Shown here: in pieces, positions 23,201-30,800 of the stretch
How the letters are laid out: each line of letters starts with the position of its first letter
Position numbering within the stretch: the stretch's first letter is position 1
Source of the DNA: Phoronis australis
Taxonomy: Eukaryota > Phoronida > Phoronidae
Assembly (NCBI GenBank): GCA_002633005.1
Contig: NMRA01000724.1
Location: forward strand, 32,438 to 81,738
Length of the DNA: 49,301 bases
Direction of reading: 5' to 3'
Made by a program: the position numbers and the translations under genes
Notes under the pieces: model-generated
Databases searched by the model: none
What the model was told of the DNA's origin: nothing
Seen by the model: the letters and a program-made list of their open reading frames with translations, nothing else

Positions 23201-25759
23201 TGTATCTCTTAAACTGTTCGCATGATCTTTACTAAATTTACTAAGTGTATTTATATGATGTTAACAACAGAGGATGACGACTTTCAGATGGATGTGGCTA
23301 CTGGTGTGCCACCTAGCGGCTATTTTATTTATTTTACCTTTACGTATGTACAAAGGTCCTCAATGTATTCTCATAAAAATTGGCATACAGGCATCTGAGA
23401 TGACACTATCTCTCTGTTTTCAGATGTATTCGACCTAGTTTGCACCACCTAGTGGCCATTATTACTGTTTTCGAGTCTGATTTTTGGCGTCCACTCATCT
23501 ATCAACCAAACAGCTTTCAGGATAGTTGTGAAAATTTGCATGTATGTTTTTACTGTGAAGTGGACAGCTGACGACCATTTTCCGATGATTTCGACTACTG
23601 TGGTGCCTCCTAGTGGCAGTTTTTTTTTGCCCTCATGACTTTATCTATTAAGCCGTTTGCAGGATCTTAATTACTTAATTGAGCAAGTGTATTTACATGA
23701 TGTTGACAATGGATGATGACTTTCAAACGGATCTGACTACTGGACAGGTGTACCCCCTAATGGCAATTTTAGTTTTTATGTTTACCAATTTGTATCTTCA
23801 AAGGTCCTCAACAGATTTACATAAAATTTTGAATATAGGCATCTATTGGTGAGATGACGCTATCATCCTATTTTTGGATGGAATTGAGGTATTTTGCGCC
23901 ACCTGATGGCCATTTTTGCTGTTTTCAAATCTTGTTTTTGGCGTCCACCCTTCGATCAACCAAATCATTCTAGGTATGGTTTTGAAAATTGGCGTGTATG
24001 TTTTCAGTGTGAAGAGGACGTTTGATGATGGCGACTGACTACTGTGTCGCTTCCTAGGTAGTTTTGTTTTGTTTTGCGCCCATAGCTGTATCTCCAAAAC
24101 CCACTGCAGTATCTTTTTTAATTTAGTACCGTATTCGCCGTAATAACCGCCCAGGGCGCTTAGAAACGTTAGTTTGGGGGGCGCTTATTATAACCCAAGG
24201 CCGTTGAAACCCGGTCTCCGAAACGGGTGAAATCGGAAGCTAAGATTCATCATATTTACACTCTGTGACGTGTCTGTAATCTATGAAAAGACTTTCTACA
24301 AAACCGTGGTGCATAATGCTATCAAACTTTGCTGCTAAATTACGATCATTTCATTGACGCTGAATTTCCCATGACTTTGATTACTGTGGCGCCTCCTAGT
24401 GGCAGTTTTTTTTTGCGCCCATGGCTGTATCTCCCAAACCGTTTGCAAGATCTTTACAAATTTAGCAAGTGTATTTATGTGATGTTGACTTTAGGATGAT
24501 TCTGACTACCGGTATGCCTCTAGTGGCAATTTAAGTATTTTACATTGACCCCTGTATTTTCATAGGTCTTCAGGTGTATACTTTGTGTTACTTCGTGACT
24601 ATGAAGGAAAAGTTCCAAGTAGAAATTTGTTTCTGGCATTCTGATGCTGTGCTAATCTCGTATGTTGGTAAATTTGTTTTTAATTCTATGTTTCTGTGGT
24701 GCTTTAAGCAACTGATGTATAGGATGTGCTTGTATTATGAAGATCACTCACATTTTGCCCCTAGCCTATTGAGGAGACAATGACCATGCCTTTCCATTTT
24801 GCAAAGTACAACATACTACGTATATGCCCTCTACTGGCCACTTTATGGTACCAATAAACAACCCTAGAAGGATACTGTATACGGTGCAATTGTGGGCGCA
24901 TTTCAACGCTCTGCGTTGCTCTTGTTTATATTTGGTAAATACCTTTTTATTTAAGAAGCAATGACAAGTTCCTGTTCTTAGATGGATTCAACTTGTTTCA
25001 CGTCATCTAGTGGCCATTTCTGTGACTCAAATATACATCCCTTGAAGCATATTGTTTGCGGGGCCTACATGAGCACATTTCAATGCTCTGCGTTGCTCTT
25101 GTTATCGTGAAAGTGAGAAAATAACTAACTGTACATTCAAAAGTATCTTCAGCAGATGTTATTGAGTGACTGTATTTTTGATATTTTTTGCATGTCGTTG
25201 AGTTACTGTACTTTATATTTTTTACATGTTAATGAGTTACTGTACTGTGCTCTGATACATGTTATTGAGTTGCTATGGTATTGAGTTACTGTACTGTGTA
25301 TTCTTACATGTTTTTGAGTTACTGTACGGTGCACTGATACATGTTATTGTGAGTTACTGTGGTATTGAGTAACTGTACTGTGCACTGATATATATTATTG
25401 AGTTACTATGGTATTGAGTTGCTGTACTGTGTATTCTTACATGTTTTTGAGTTACTGTACTGTGCACTGATACATGTTATTGAGTTATTATGCTACTGAT
25501 TTACTGTATTGTGTATTCTTACATCTTACTGAGTTACTGTAATGTGCACTGATACATGTTATTGAGTTACTGTATTGTGTATTAATACGTCATTAAGTTG
25601 CTGTACTACATTCTTTCGTGTTTTTGTTTTCAGTGTTTTGTCAGGTGGCACACAAAAAATCCAAATGCAGATGTGGTCAAAAGTGTTCTGGAGGCTTTAG
25701 ACAAAGTTGTTGGCTACACTCCGAACGAATTAACAAATGTGAAAATCATTGAGAGCTAG
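2201..25759 (+). CDS. Death-domain protein, 3' part of a multi-exon gene (10 exons, 5' end outside window)
   Basis: Exons 2201-2281, 3694-3732, 5085-5108, 9481-9510, 10408-10431, 12042-12134, 12788-12853, 14589-14672, 17911-17990 and 25634-25759 have AG/GT borders and compatible phases, and join into 215 codons plus TAG. Residues 1-119 form a linker rich in Ser, Pro, Gly and charged residues, including an RRKSS basophilic-kinase-like site. Residues about 121-205 fit a death domain: LADFF helix, NWRRAM with the usual early Trp, LADEEIITIE, then CFVRWHTKNPNAD with the second conserved Trp, and a final helix VVKSVLEALDKV. Death domains mediate homotypic assembly in apoptosis and NF-kB signalling. 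The N-terminal part is unseen, so it could be a TNFR-like receptor tail or a cytosolic adaptor. The splice model is read by eye; the domain call is strong, the protein's identity unknown. Confidence 0.72.
2282..3693. other. Intron, no gene seen
   Basis: AT-rich intron between the first two visible exons. Apart from the foldback element at 3252-3352 nothing was recognised; the short ORFs here show no family likeness. Confidence 0.5.
3252..3352. mobile_element. Small foldback (MITE-like) element
   Basis: Imperfect inverted ends AAGTCACTTACA and TGTAAGTGACT frame a second inverted pair, AACCAGTTTT and AAACTGGTT. A relative lies at about 12405-12505. Confidence 0.5.
3694..3732 (+). CDS. Linker microexon, phase 1-1, 39 nt
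   Basis: The acceptor is TTTTTTCTATAG and the donor a near-consensus GTAAGT. It reads AGEPRGSGAPEE, rich in Gly, Pro and Glu. The exon length is a multiple of three, so it can be skipped without breaking the frame. Confidence 0.6.
3733..5084. other. Intron, no gene seen
   Basis: It contains a short GTGTGTGTGTGCATGCATGC tract near 3940 and otherwise unrecognised AT-rich sequence. Confidence 0.45.
5085..5108 (+). CDS. Linker microexon, phase 1-1, 24 nt
   Basis: A pyrimidine-rich stretch ending CTGTTACAG precedes it and GTAATG follows. It encodes VISRNGS plus split codons at both ends. It is short enough to be missed by gene predictors; the support is splice sites plus phase agreement with both neighbours. 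Confidence 0.5.
5687..7160. mobile_element. Inverted-repeat-ended element carrying a satellite-like array
   Basis: The left end is ATGCGCCCAC at 5687, the first half of an imperfect palindrome through 5716. The right end has GTGGGCGCAT at 7122-7131, its exact reverse complement, followed by a shared tail to about 7160 ending near GCTCTTGTTG. Before it comes a short hairpin, CACACCGTAAGCGGTG. The interior (5840-7060) holds about three 445-bp units. There is no transposase, so it would be non-autonomous. Confidence 0.6.
5840..7060. repeat. About 445-bp tandem units, each of three subunits of about 148 bp
   Basis: The landmark CTAGTGGCCATTTTTACTG type box recurs near 5848, 6292 and 6722. Between these lie the sister boxes TAGTGGCAGTTTTG and TAGTGGCAATTTTA, giving three box types about 145-155 bp apart. 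Each subunit has a related TCTATC..CCAAAC or TGTATCTTC block and a TTGGCATAT-like block, so the three are diverged copies of one ancestor. Confidence 0.7.
7565..8223 (-). mobile_element. Retrotransposon 3' fragment: RNase H plus Cys/His tail, frameshifted
   Basis: The minus strand at 7897-8223 contains NIRWVRAHVGIDGNENAD, the WV..H.G..GNE.AD motif of RNase H (last catalytic Asp and His). A second frame (7565-7999) continues with LTGHCNLARHRHITGH, then CPECGTDVESPKHLVESCP, a Cys/His-rich tail common after RNase H in I/R1/Jockey-group non-LTR elements. The two overlapping frames need a frameshift at about 7900-7960. It is 5'-truncated next to a repeat terminus at 8228 and cannot be active. Confidence 0.72.
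8226..9330. mobile_element. Decayed copy of the satellite-bearing element
   Basis: It opens with GTGCACCCACATATTTATAT at about 8227, a match to the left terminus, then TAGTGGC-type boxes around 8325, 8460 and 8620 and weaker ones near 8870 and 9130. It ends near 9297-9330 with CATAGAAGCACATTGCTCTTG, a degraded right terminus. The retrotransposon fragment to its left directly abuts it. Confidence 0.5.
9481..9510 (+). CDS. Linker microexon, phase 1-1, 30 nt
   Basis: The acceptor is GGTTTTTTGTAG and the donor GTAATC. It encodes GDGATREPP with split codons at both ends, keeping the phase-1 pattern. It lies just beyond a decayed satellite-bearing repeat in the preceding intron. Confidence 0.52.
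9690..9820. mobile_element. Foldback element, about 130 bp
   Basis: The left end GCTGTTTGTCCTTTTGTCTT is the approximate reverse complement of the right end AAGACAAAAATCGGTGAACAGC. Internally there is a second inverted pair around TAGCCTGTTTC and AATCAGGCTA. It is too short to code. Confidence 0.5.
10408..10431 (+). CDS. Linker microexon with RRKSS motif, phase 1-1, 24 nt
   Basis: The acceptor is TTCTTGTATTGTAG and the donor GTAAGG. It encodes LIRRKSS with split Gly codons on both sides. RRKS matches the general Arg-Arg-x-Ser consensus of basophilic kinases, so skipping this cassette would remove a candidate phosphosite; that role is inference. Confidence 0.52.
10544..11042. mobile_element. 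MITE-like element with 14-bp inverted ends and a 6-bp target duplication
   Basis: It starts CAGGGCTTGGAATT and ends with ATTCCAAGCCCTG. TGTTAA flanks it on both sides (10538-10543 and 11043-11048). Length is 499 bp with no transposase. CAGGG ends suggest a hAT-like origin, but a 6-bp duplication is not the 8 bp usual for hAT, so the superfamily is uncertain. Confidence 0.7.
11057..11500. mobile_element. Decayed copy of the satellite-bearing element, split by a MITE
   Basis: ACGACAGATGACGAG-like sequence at about 11143-11160 and the right-terminus block (ATCCCTAGAAGCATACCG, then GTGGGTGCATTTCAGTGCTT, about 11428-11482) flank the MITE at 11161-11320. Confidence 0.5.
11161..11320. mobile_element. 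MITE with GGCGGATCC-type inverted ends
   Basis: It begins CAGGGGCGGATCCAGGA and ends TAAATCCGCCACTG, approximate reverse complements, with a G-run after the left end. This end motif (CAGTGGCGGATCCAG) is a familiar MITE terminus in many animal genomes. A related right end, AGATCCGCCACTGAG, lies at about 48309-48323. Confidence 0.65.
12042..12134 (+). CDS. Linker exon, phase 1-1, 93 nt
   Basis: It runs from LQLYKPDYKRSSSRNS to PFLETGVSE and ends at GAAG/GTGATG. Two acceptors are possible, AAAG at 12041 and CTTCAG at 12049. Only the first keeps the phase-1 register with the previous exon, because the second opens in phase 0, so the start is less certain than the end. Confidence 0.52.
12135..12787. 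other. Intron with a perfect 15-bp hairpin and a candidate alternative exon
   Basis: CATTTTGAGAACCAG (12428-12442) and CTGGTTCTCAAAATG (12471-12485) are exact reverse complements around a 28-base loop; they belong to the same family as the foldback at 3252-3352. An open phase-1 stretch at 12676-12750 ends in a good donor. Confidence 0.5.
12788..12853 (+). CDS. Pro-rich linker exon, phase 1-1, 66 nt
   Basis: The acceptor is CTTTCTTTCAG and the donor GTACAT. It reads FVQQPSPSPQVFPRRPLGEV, a proline-rich stretch just before the death domain. A second AG at 12800-12801 would give a 52-nt version in phase 0, which does not match the upstream exon. Confidence 0.58.
12854..14588. other. Intron, nothing recognised
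   Basis: AT-rich, with short ORFs on both strands and no family likeness. No tandem repeat or inverted-end element was recognised. Confidence 0.45.
14589..14672 (+). CDS. Death-domain exon 1, phase 1-1, 84 nt
   Basis: The acceptor is CTTTTTCCAG and the donor GTACCA. It encodes MKLADFFHKAGDV followed by LHPDNWRRAMRALP, covering helices 1-2 of the death domain with the hallmark Trp. The following intron holds the assembly gap, but the domain continues without a break into exon 17911-17990, so no coding exon need be hidden there. Confidence 0.7.
14853..15700. other. Assembly gap (848 N)
   Basis: This is a run of N. Long reading frames reported across it are artefacts. TATTTATCCACCTT (14771-14784) and AAGGTGGATAAAT (15911-15923) on either side are inverted copies, so the gap may hide a repeat. 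Confidence 0.99.
15988..16163. mobile_element. Tc1/pogo-like MITE with TA target duplication
   Basis: It starts CAGTAAAATTTGTCC and ends ACAAGTTTTTACTG, flanked by TA on both sides. At 176 bp with no ORF it is non-autonomous. CAGTAAAA-type ends with TA duplication are typical of Tc1/mariner-superfamily MITEs. Confidence 0.6.
16164..17910. other. Intron, nothing recognised
   Basis: The rest of the intron between death-domain exons 1 and 2 shows no exon, RNA gene or repeat that I can support. Confidence 0.45.
17911..17990 (+). CDS. Death-domain exon 2, phase 1 to 0, 80 nt
   Basis: The acceptor is TTTACTTTTCAG and the donor GTATTG. It encodes TVLADEEIITIEYNRR and then LDGITEMKYQ, the middle helices of the domain. 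It is the only exon that changes phase, so it is constitutive if the domain is to stay intact. Confidence 0.7.
17991..19675. other. Intron, mostly unrecognised
   Basis: First part of the 7.6-kb last intron. Apart from the 50-bp tandem duplication at 19161-19260 it holds nothing recognised. Confidence 0.45.
19161..19260. repeat. 50-bp tandem duplication, two copies
   Basis: Units starting ATGCTGATGTATAGCAGG (19161) and ATGCTAATGTATAGCAGG (19211) are almost identical. Confidence 0.85.
19676..21385. mobile_element. Satellite-bearing inverted-repeat element
   Basis: The left end is ATGCGCTCACATATTTATAT at 19676, then a (GTCC)n tract near 19717-19750. About three 445-bp units follow. The right terminus (ACCCTAAAAGCACACC, CATTTCAACGCTCCGCATTG) ends near 21385, but its GTGGGCGC part is lost. 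Confidence 0.6.
19990..24560. repeat. Long array of 445-bp units with 148-bp subunits
   Basis: The TAGTGGCCATTTTTACTG-type box occurs near 20021, 20467, 20904 (variant), 21698, 22138, 23027, 23451 and 23907. Spacings are mostly near 445 bp or twice that, with interruptions. The other two box types alternate between them near 20175/20318, 20610/20760, 21045/21190, 22614/22880 and so on. Confidence 0.7.
21414..24927. mobile_element. Nested cluster of satellite-bearing elements
   Basis: Left-terminus-like starts occur at 21414 (ATGCACCCACGTATATCTAT), 22151 (ATGTGCCCACATATTTATGG) and 22701 (ATGCACCCACGTATTTATAT), but the only clear right terminus in this block is at 24850-24927 (CGGTGCAATTGTGGGCGCAT). 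This suggests elements inserted into one another or arrays that lost termini. Confidence 0.55.
24124..24235. repeat. Unrelated repeat fragment interrupting the array
   Basis: It carries GCGCTTAGAAACG and GGGGGGCGCTTATTATAAC with an inverted-looking AATAACCGCCC start. Its composition differs from the satellite and it breaks the unit at about 24124. I cannot name the family. Confidence 0.35.
24955..25110. mobile_element. Extra right-end fragment of the satellite-bearing element
   Basis: It has a CATCTAGTGGCCATTTCTGT box, then CCCTTGAAGCATATTGTTTG and CAATGCTCTGCGTTGCTCTTG, the decayed right terminus, just after the complete one at 24927. Confidence 0.5.
25140..25615. repeat. Minisatellite-like array before the last exon
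   Basis: Irregular repeats built from TGATACATGTTATTGAGTTA and TACTGTACTGTG, with units of variable length. The last units stop only about 20-50 bp short of the splice acceptor at 25633. Confidence 0.75.
25634..25759 (+). CDS. Death-domain last coding exon with stop
   Basis: The acceptor is TTTTGTTTTCAG. It opens in phase 0 with CFVRWHTKNPNADVVKSV, continues LEALDKVVGYTPNELTN and ends VKIIES-TAG at 25757-25759. The Trp and the final amphipathic helix fit the C-terminal half of death domains. A diverged minisatellite lies just upstream of the acceptor. Confidence 0.72.
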   Translation, partial: CFVRWHTKNPNADVVKSVLEALDKVVGYTPNELTNVKIIES

Positions 25760-27663
25760 GTGTCTGAAATAATCCATTGAACCAAAAGGGCTATGCAGTG
25801 GTTAGTAAAACGTGCATATGTTGGACGTATGTAAGAGACATCTTTGCTTAACCCAAGCAAAGTTCCTCATTACAGATCAGTTTGTGCTTTGGACACTTCA
25901 GATTTGCCCGATTTGGATTGGGTCGGCTTGGATCCAACTCATGCAAGATTTACTCTTTCAGATTTTATTGTTTGGTCAGCATTCCATGTCAGATGGGCAG
26001 TTTGCTCAAAGTTGAGTCGATTTTCAAGTAGAAAATTACCTTTTACCTTAGAACAGGTCCACATTTTTATACACAAGCTTGAAATCATCGCGTTTCTGCA
26101 ACTTTGAGATTATTAGGTTCTGTTATTTTTGTTTGATGGCCAAAGGTCATAATGTGTTATGTCAGTAGTGTACATGGATTTATTTAGTCATTTTATTTGT
26201 TTCGTATTGTCACAGTTGAGAGTTAGTGCCGTGCTGGATTACACAGCGACACTCAAACTCCCTGTATTTATGCACAGTGCTACAATATCCGAATTCTGTG
26301 ACAAAATGAGAGCCAAGTAGTTAGTGTTTTACGGTATTGGGTTTTTAAGTTATTTTATTTTATGCTGCTTCAAGTGGTGGTTACTTTTTCACAAATTGTA
26401 AATTATGAAATGCCTCATTATCACTGAAAAATATTGTGTCTCGCATATGTATCAAAATTGATGTGCTCCAAAAAGTTGTGACAGTAGTGAGACAGTTTGA
26501 AAATTTTGACAAGTAACAAATTGTGACTAGCCGTTAAACATGAATCCATTCTCTCCCTGCCTGAAACAAATTGTTTGGTACCCTTGGCAACTGGCCCTTA
26601 GTGAAGAATTATTAATAGTGGGATACACTAAACCCTTGAGGTTGCAGGTTTTAACTTAAACCCTGAATTGCTTTTGAGTAGTCATTACGCAAACATCACA
26701 ACTGAAACTCTTCAGTTCACATTCAGTTTTCTCCTAAATTAGCCTGTAAAACCTTTTTGCATTTTTAAAATGTTTATGTCCAAACAACTCCCCAAACAAT
26801 ATACACTGATTGAGCCTGGTGACTTTAAACAATACGAGATGCGTTTAATATGTAGTATCGTTGGTTACAGTTTGCTCACATATTTTCTTTCTGGTTCATG
26901 TTTTTGCTTTTATCTCTTATTGTCCACAGTTACTCTCACTGCACCTTGTTTGCTGCCATTGTTAATATTGAATGTTCTTGGTATTTGACATCTTCATATG
27001 TAAAAATTCATAATACATATCAGCTTTCCTGGTGCGGCTATGTGGTTATAAAAGTATTAGTTATCACAAACTTTTAAAAGTTATTACTGGTTTTCAATAG
27101 GTATCTAATAGCGTTATATTTAGAGACAACAAATTGGTGCAAAATCATCACGAAGACTTGAACAGGACTTGACTGCCCTTTTAGAAATGGAACTTCTCCA
27201 ACAATAATGTGGGTTTTGCCTGTGATGGTCTATGGGTTTTTGTTTTGCTGTATTTTGAAATATGGCTAGTACTTGTTATATTTCCCAGTTGAGAATGTGT
27301 TATTGCTCATCCAAATGCACCTTAAATTACTAATTATAACTACCGTGTGCATAATGCTGCAAAATTCATATTCAAGTCATGAATGCTGTCCAGTGATAAT
27401 GTGAAAGTTTTATTTTTATTATCCACGTGGTTGTGATAGTTTGCCTGCTCATGAATGTGCATTATATTTCTGTTATGAATGTGTGTTTTATACTACAATT
27501 ATTGTCTGCTAATAGTTGGAATAATTATAGTGAAGTTGTGGTCTAGCTGTTGGCTGTTCTGTGCTGTTTAGTGTCTTTAGTTTAGCAGATAGATGTGTCT
27601 TTGTATTGAAAATACTTCGGATCAGAAAAATTAGTTTGATGTATGAGTAATGTTTGTAATAAA
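25760..27663 (+). other. Probable 3' UTR of the death-domain gene
   Basis: There is no coding signal beyond short chance ORFs. The first clear AATAAA in a suitable context is at 27658-27663, giving a UTR of about 1.9 kb. From about 26340 onward the sequence recurs in units B and C beyond the UGT copies. An earlier noncanonical poly(A) site cannot be excluded. Confidence 0.4.
27658..27663 (+). promoter_or_regulatory. Candidate poly(A) signal AATAAA
   Basis: AATAAA occurs in the context TTTGTAATAAAAGCGA. Related hexamers sit in the duplicated units at 37722-37727, 37757-37762 and 44416-44421. Whether it is used needs transcript data. Confidence 0.35.
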
Positions 27664-29319
27664 AGCGACGATCTTGTGACTCAGCGCTATCAAATTCACT
27701 ACTTCAATTCACATCAGGTCATGTTTTGAAGGAAAAATATTCCCAACTAAAAAATATCGCACTACCTCTTTAATTCTCAAAAACACAGACCAGGACCAAT
27801 TGTGTTTTTGCTGCCTGTAACCCGGCTGAGTGCGGGACCTTGGGTAACCGCCGCATACTCGACAAAAAATATTCAGCACCATAATATTTATCATTCTTTA
27901 TACCACAATATACCAGATGAGCTACCAAATCAACTTTCGCTCTGACATTTTTACATAATGCAGAAGCGCTGATGAATTTCTTTATTTAGAATATTAGATT
28001 GTTCTAAGCCTTATGTCGTGTATAATTATGCTAACCGGTAAGTTAAAGAGGCCTGGAACGTGATGAACAGACTAAATTGCAAAATTGAAAGTGGTTGTCT
28101 GGCACTGAAACAGAATTCAACCTGCTTCCCACGTATACTTAGGGTTTGTTTGTAAAGACTTTTAATTTCTGTTGATATCAAAGCATTTTATTTAAGTTTC
28201 AAATTTCCAAAAAAAACATTTATCAGCTGCTTGCATTTCTTTACAGTAGAAAGTGAATTACTCTGTACTAGACGTTGCGAAATGGTAGCTTACTTTCGTC
28301 TGGAATTGTTTTTAAAAATATATTTTTGACGCGCTTCTGCGTTCCATTCCTCTTTAATTTTATTCAAGTGACTTGAAAGCTGAAAGTCTAAGGGTGCGTT
28401 GTTCTCTCATGTTTACTTGTATAATATTTGATATTTTTATATCCATATCAAAATAAACTGAACGAATCAAACTACAATAAACCGTGTAACCCTTCAGATT
28501 TTGGCAACGTGAAATGAAGAGCTGAATGAAATAATATTGTTGGTCCCATTCTCAACTGGTACACTTGTACGTTACAACTGAACCCTTGTGAACCAAATAA
28601 CGCTAATCGCAAAACAAGATGAAAGACTTGTGAATCGCGCAAGACGAAAAAAAACAAGCTTGTAGGTTTAGAGTGTTCAATGATGCCAAGTGAGCCGGAT
28701 TAGAGATGCCCTATTGAAGTGAACCGGCGACATTGGCACCGGATGTTTGCCAATTAAAAAAATTAAGTCGGTGCGCATGTGCGGGTGAGGGAACTTGGAA
28801 AAAACATAACAGAGTAGTAGAGGAAATTTCGTCAAAATCCCAAAGCAAGCCTCGGGATTTTGACATATTTCCAACATGTCATAAACCCGAGACTTGTGTA
28901 GGATTCTCTGTAATTGGGCAATCCACTGTGTCTCTGCACTGACTCACCCGTATTCAAGTCACGGATGTGTACATTGGTATCTGTTGTAAATTAGCGTGTT
29001 GGAAGAGACAAAAGAAATTCAAACTCATTGTCACGACAATATGGTTATCGTCGGTGTGTATTGGATGCAAACGACATCAAAGTAACTAAAACACGTGCAA
29101 GAAAACAATTTTATACGTCATAGCAAGACGTGAAAAACATTTGTACATTTTACTGTTACCGTACTTGAAACTCAATTTTTCACATGATCTGGAATGTGAT
29201 ACGACGCAACTGGTTAATAACACCGATTTTACCACAGTATTAGCGTCAAATGGCAAATACAACCGGGTAATAACCCATTTAGTTATCTCACTAGGGAGAT
29301 AACATATTTTGGCGGGAAA

Positions 29320-29393
29320 CCGAGGCCGGTTTCGAACCCGGGACTCAATTAGTTACGAGTCGCCGACTATACCGCCGACTCAGCGGCTGACGT
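29320..29393 (-). ncRNA. tRNA-related SINE head candidate
   Basis: The minus strand has a near-perfect B box (GGGTTCGAAACC) and, about 35 nt upstream, GGCGGTATAGTCGG resembling an A box. Cloverleaf pairing is not convincing, so a SINE head or tRNA relic fits better than a working tRNA. A short inverted pair, ATCGAGTAG/CTACTCGAT, lies nearby at 29469-29488. Confidence 0.45.
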
Positions 29394-30719
29394 CATCGAA
29401 CGTGAAAATAGAATACTTAAAGGAGAATGCCACCCAAAAAACAACCTATTTTGTATTAAAAAATTTAGATCGAGTAGCTCTACTCGATAATGGCAGGTTC
29501 GGTTGCGTTACCTGACGGCAGACAGAGGTGTTGAAATTATCCAATGACGTAATTGGTTTCACACTCAGCTTGTTCAGCAGTTTACAACACGGGTTTGTGG
29601 TGTCAGCTTATCGCTTGAATTCATCGTTTAACGCCAATAAATCATCAAACTTCGATGTAAAACCCTTAAAAATACATCGAGTTCTTATAAAAACTTGTTG
29701 TTTTATTTCGCTGTTACGGACTTACTGGTATTTGGACACACCGTAGCCTACAAAGTTCGGCAAGCCAATTTACCAAGGTCCGTAGCAGGGGTTTGGGGTC
29801 TGTTCGAAGATAAATTCGAAGTATTCTTCCATGAAATACAGACAGGAAAACCTAGATCAGTGCTGTTTATACTTGTGGTTTTTTGAGTTCTAAACACACA
29901 AAAGGCTCGTTATCCCGGCCAGTGGCACGGAACCCAATCAGGCCCGTCGCGGCCGCCAGGACTGGCATGAACATAAACCAGCTTGAGTTGCAAACTAAAC
30001 CTCCAGTCACGAAAAGATTATAATAGTGTGCACGTAATTAATTATTTATGTGAATTAGCCCGTGACGAAACTGAAAATCTACTTACTTGACGGGGGCCGC
30101 GGAAGTCGAGTTCCCCTTCCACAGACCGTCAGGGCAAAGGTTGTACAGTAACAATGATTTGAATAACTATATAAAGATTCCCCTAACATGTGACAATAGC
30201 ATATAAAATCGAGTAATTGTTTCACAACAGCTTTCTGTCAGCAAACACTGAATTAGCATGCGCTCACACGGCAGTGCCGGTCAGTCGCTGGCATCAAAAA
30301 CCGGTAACGCAGTGGTTTATTCATTGCTGGCTTCTCAAAACATTTGCACTCACGAGCACTCCAAGGCATTACAAATTGTATCTAATGAGACAGACTTTGT
30401 TTCAGTTTTATATAAGCATTGGTATTGGTTAGGATCATTTAGATTCTGTCGGTAGTTGGATCTAAACTTGACCTAATTCTTTCACTTCTTTCTGCAGTTC
30501 ACTTAAGTCTTATAAATTCAGACCAAAACGATATATTTATTACTTATTTCTTGTTTTTACTATTTTTATTATTGTTATTCTAAGTTTATTTTTATCTATT
30601 TATCATTTTATTATAGTTATAATTTATTTATTTATTCACTATTACTTAGTTAGAATATTTACTTTGGTCGCATTCAGTCAACATCTTGGCTGTCGTCCGT
30701 CGTTAATGTAATTTTCGTG

Positions 30720-30800
30720 CAATTTGACTGCATGATGAACACATCTAGAAGCATATACTGTTTACGGTGCAATAGTGGGCGAATTCCGACGCTCTTGTTT
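30720..30800. repeat. Right-terminus remnant of the satellite-bearing element
   Basis: CATCTAGAAGCATATACTG, then ACGGTGCAATAGTGGGCGAA and GACGCTCTTGTTTACA, match the right terminus at 7086-7160. A parallel remnant lies at 45298-45345 in unit C. Confidence 0.5.

Noticed and set aside
25140-25615. CRISPR-like array
   Set aside because: Units vary in length and run into each other without unique spacers, and the genome is animal.
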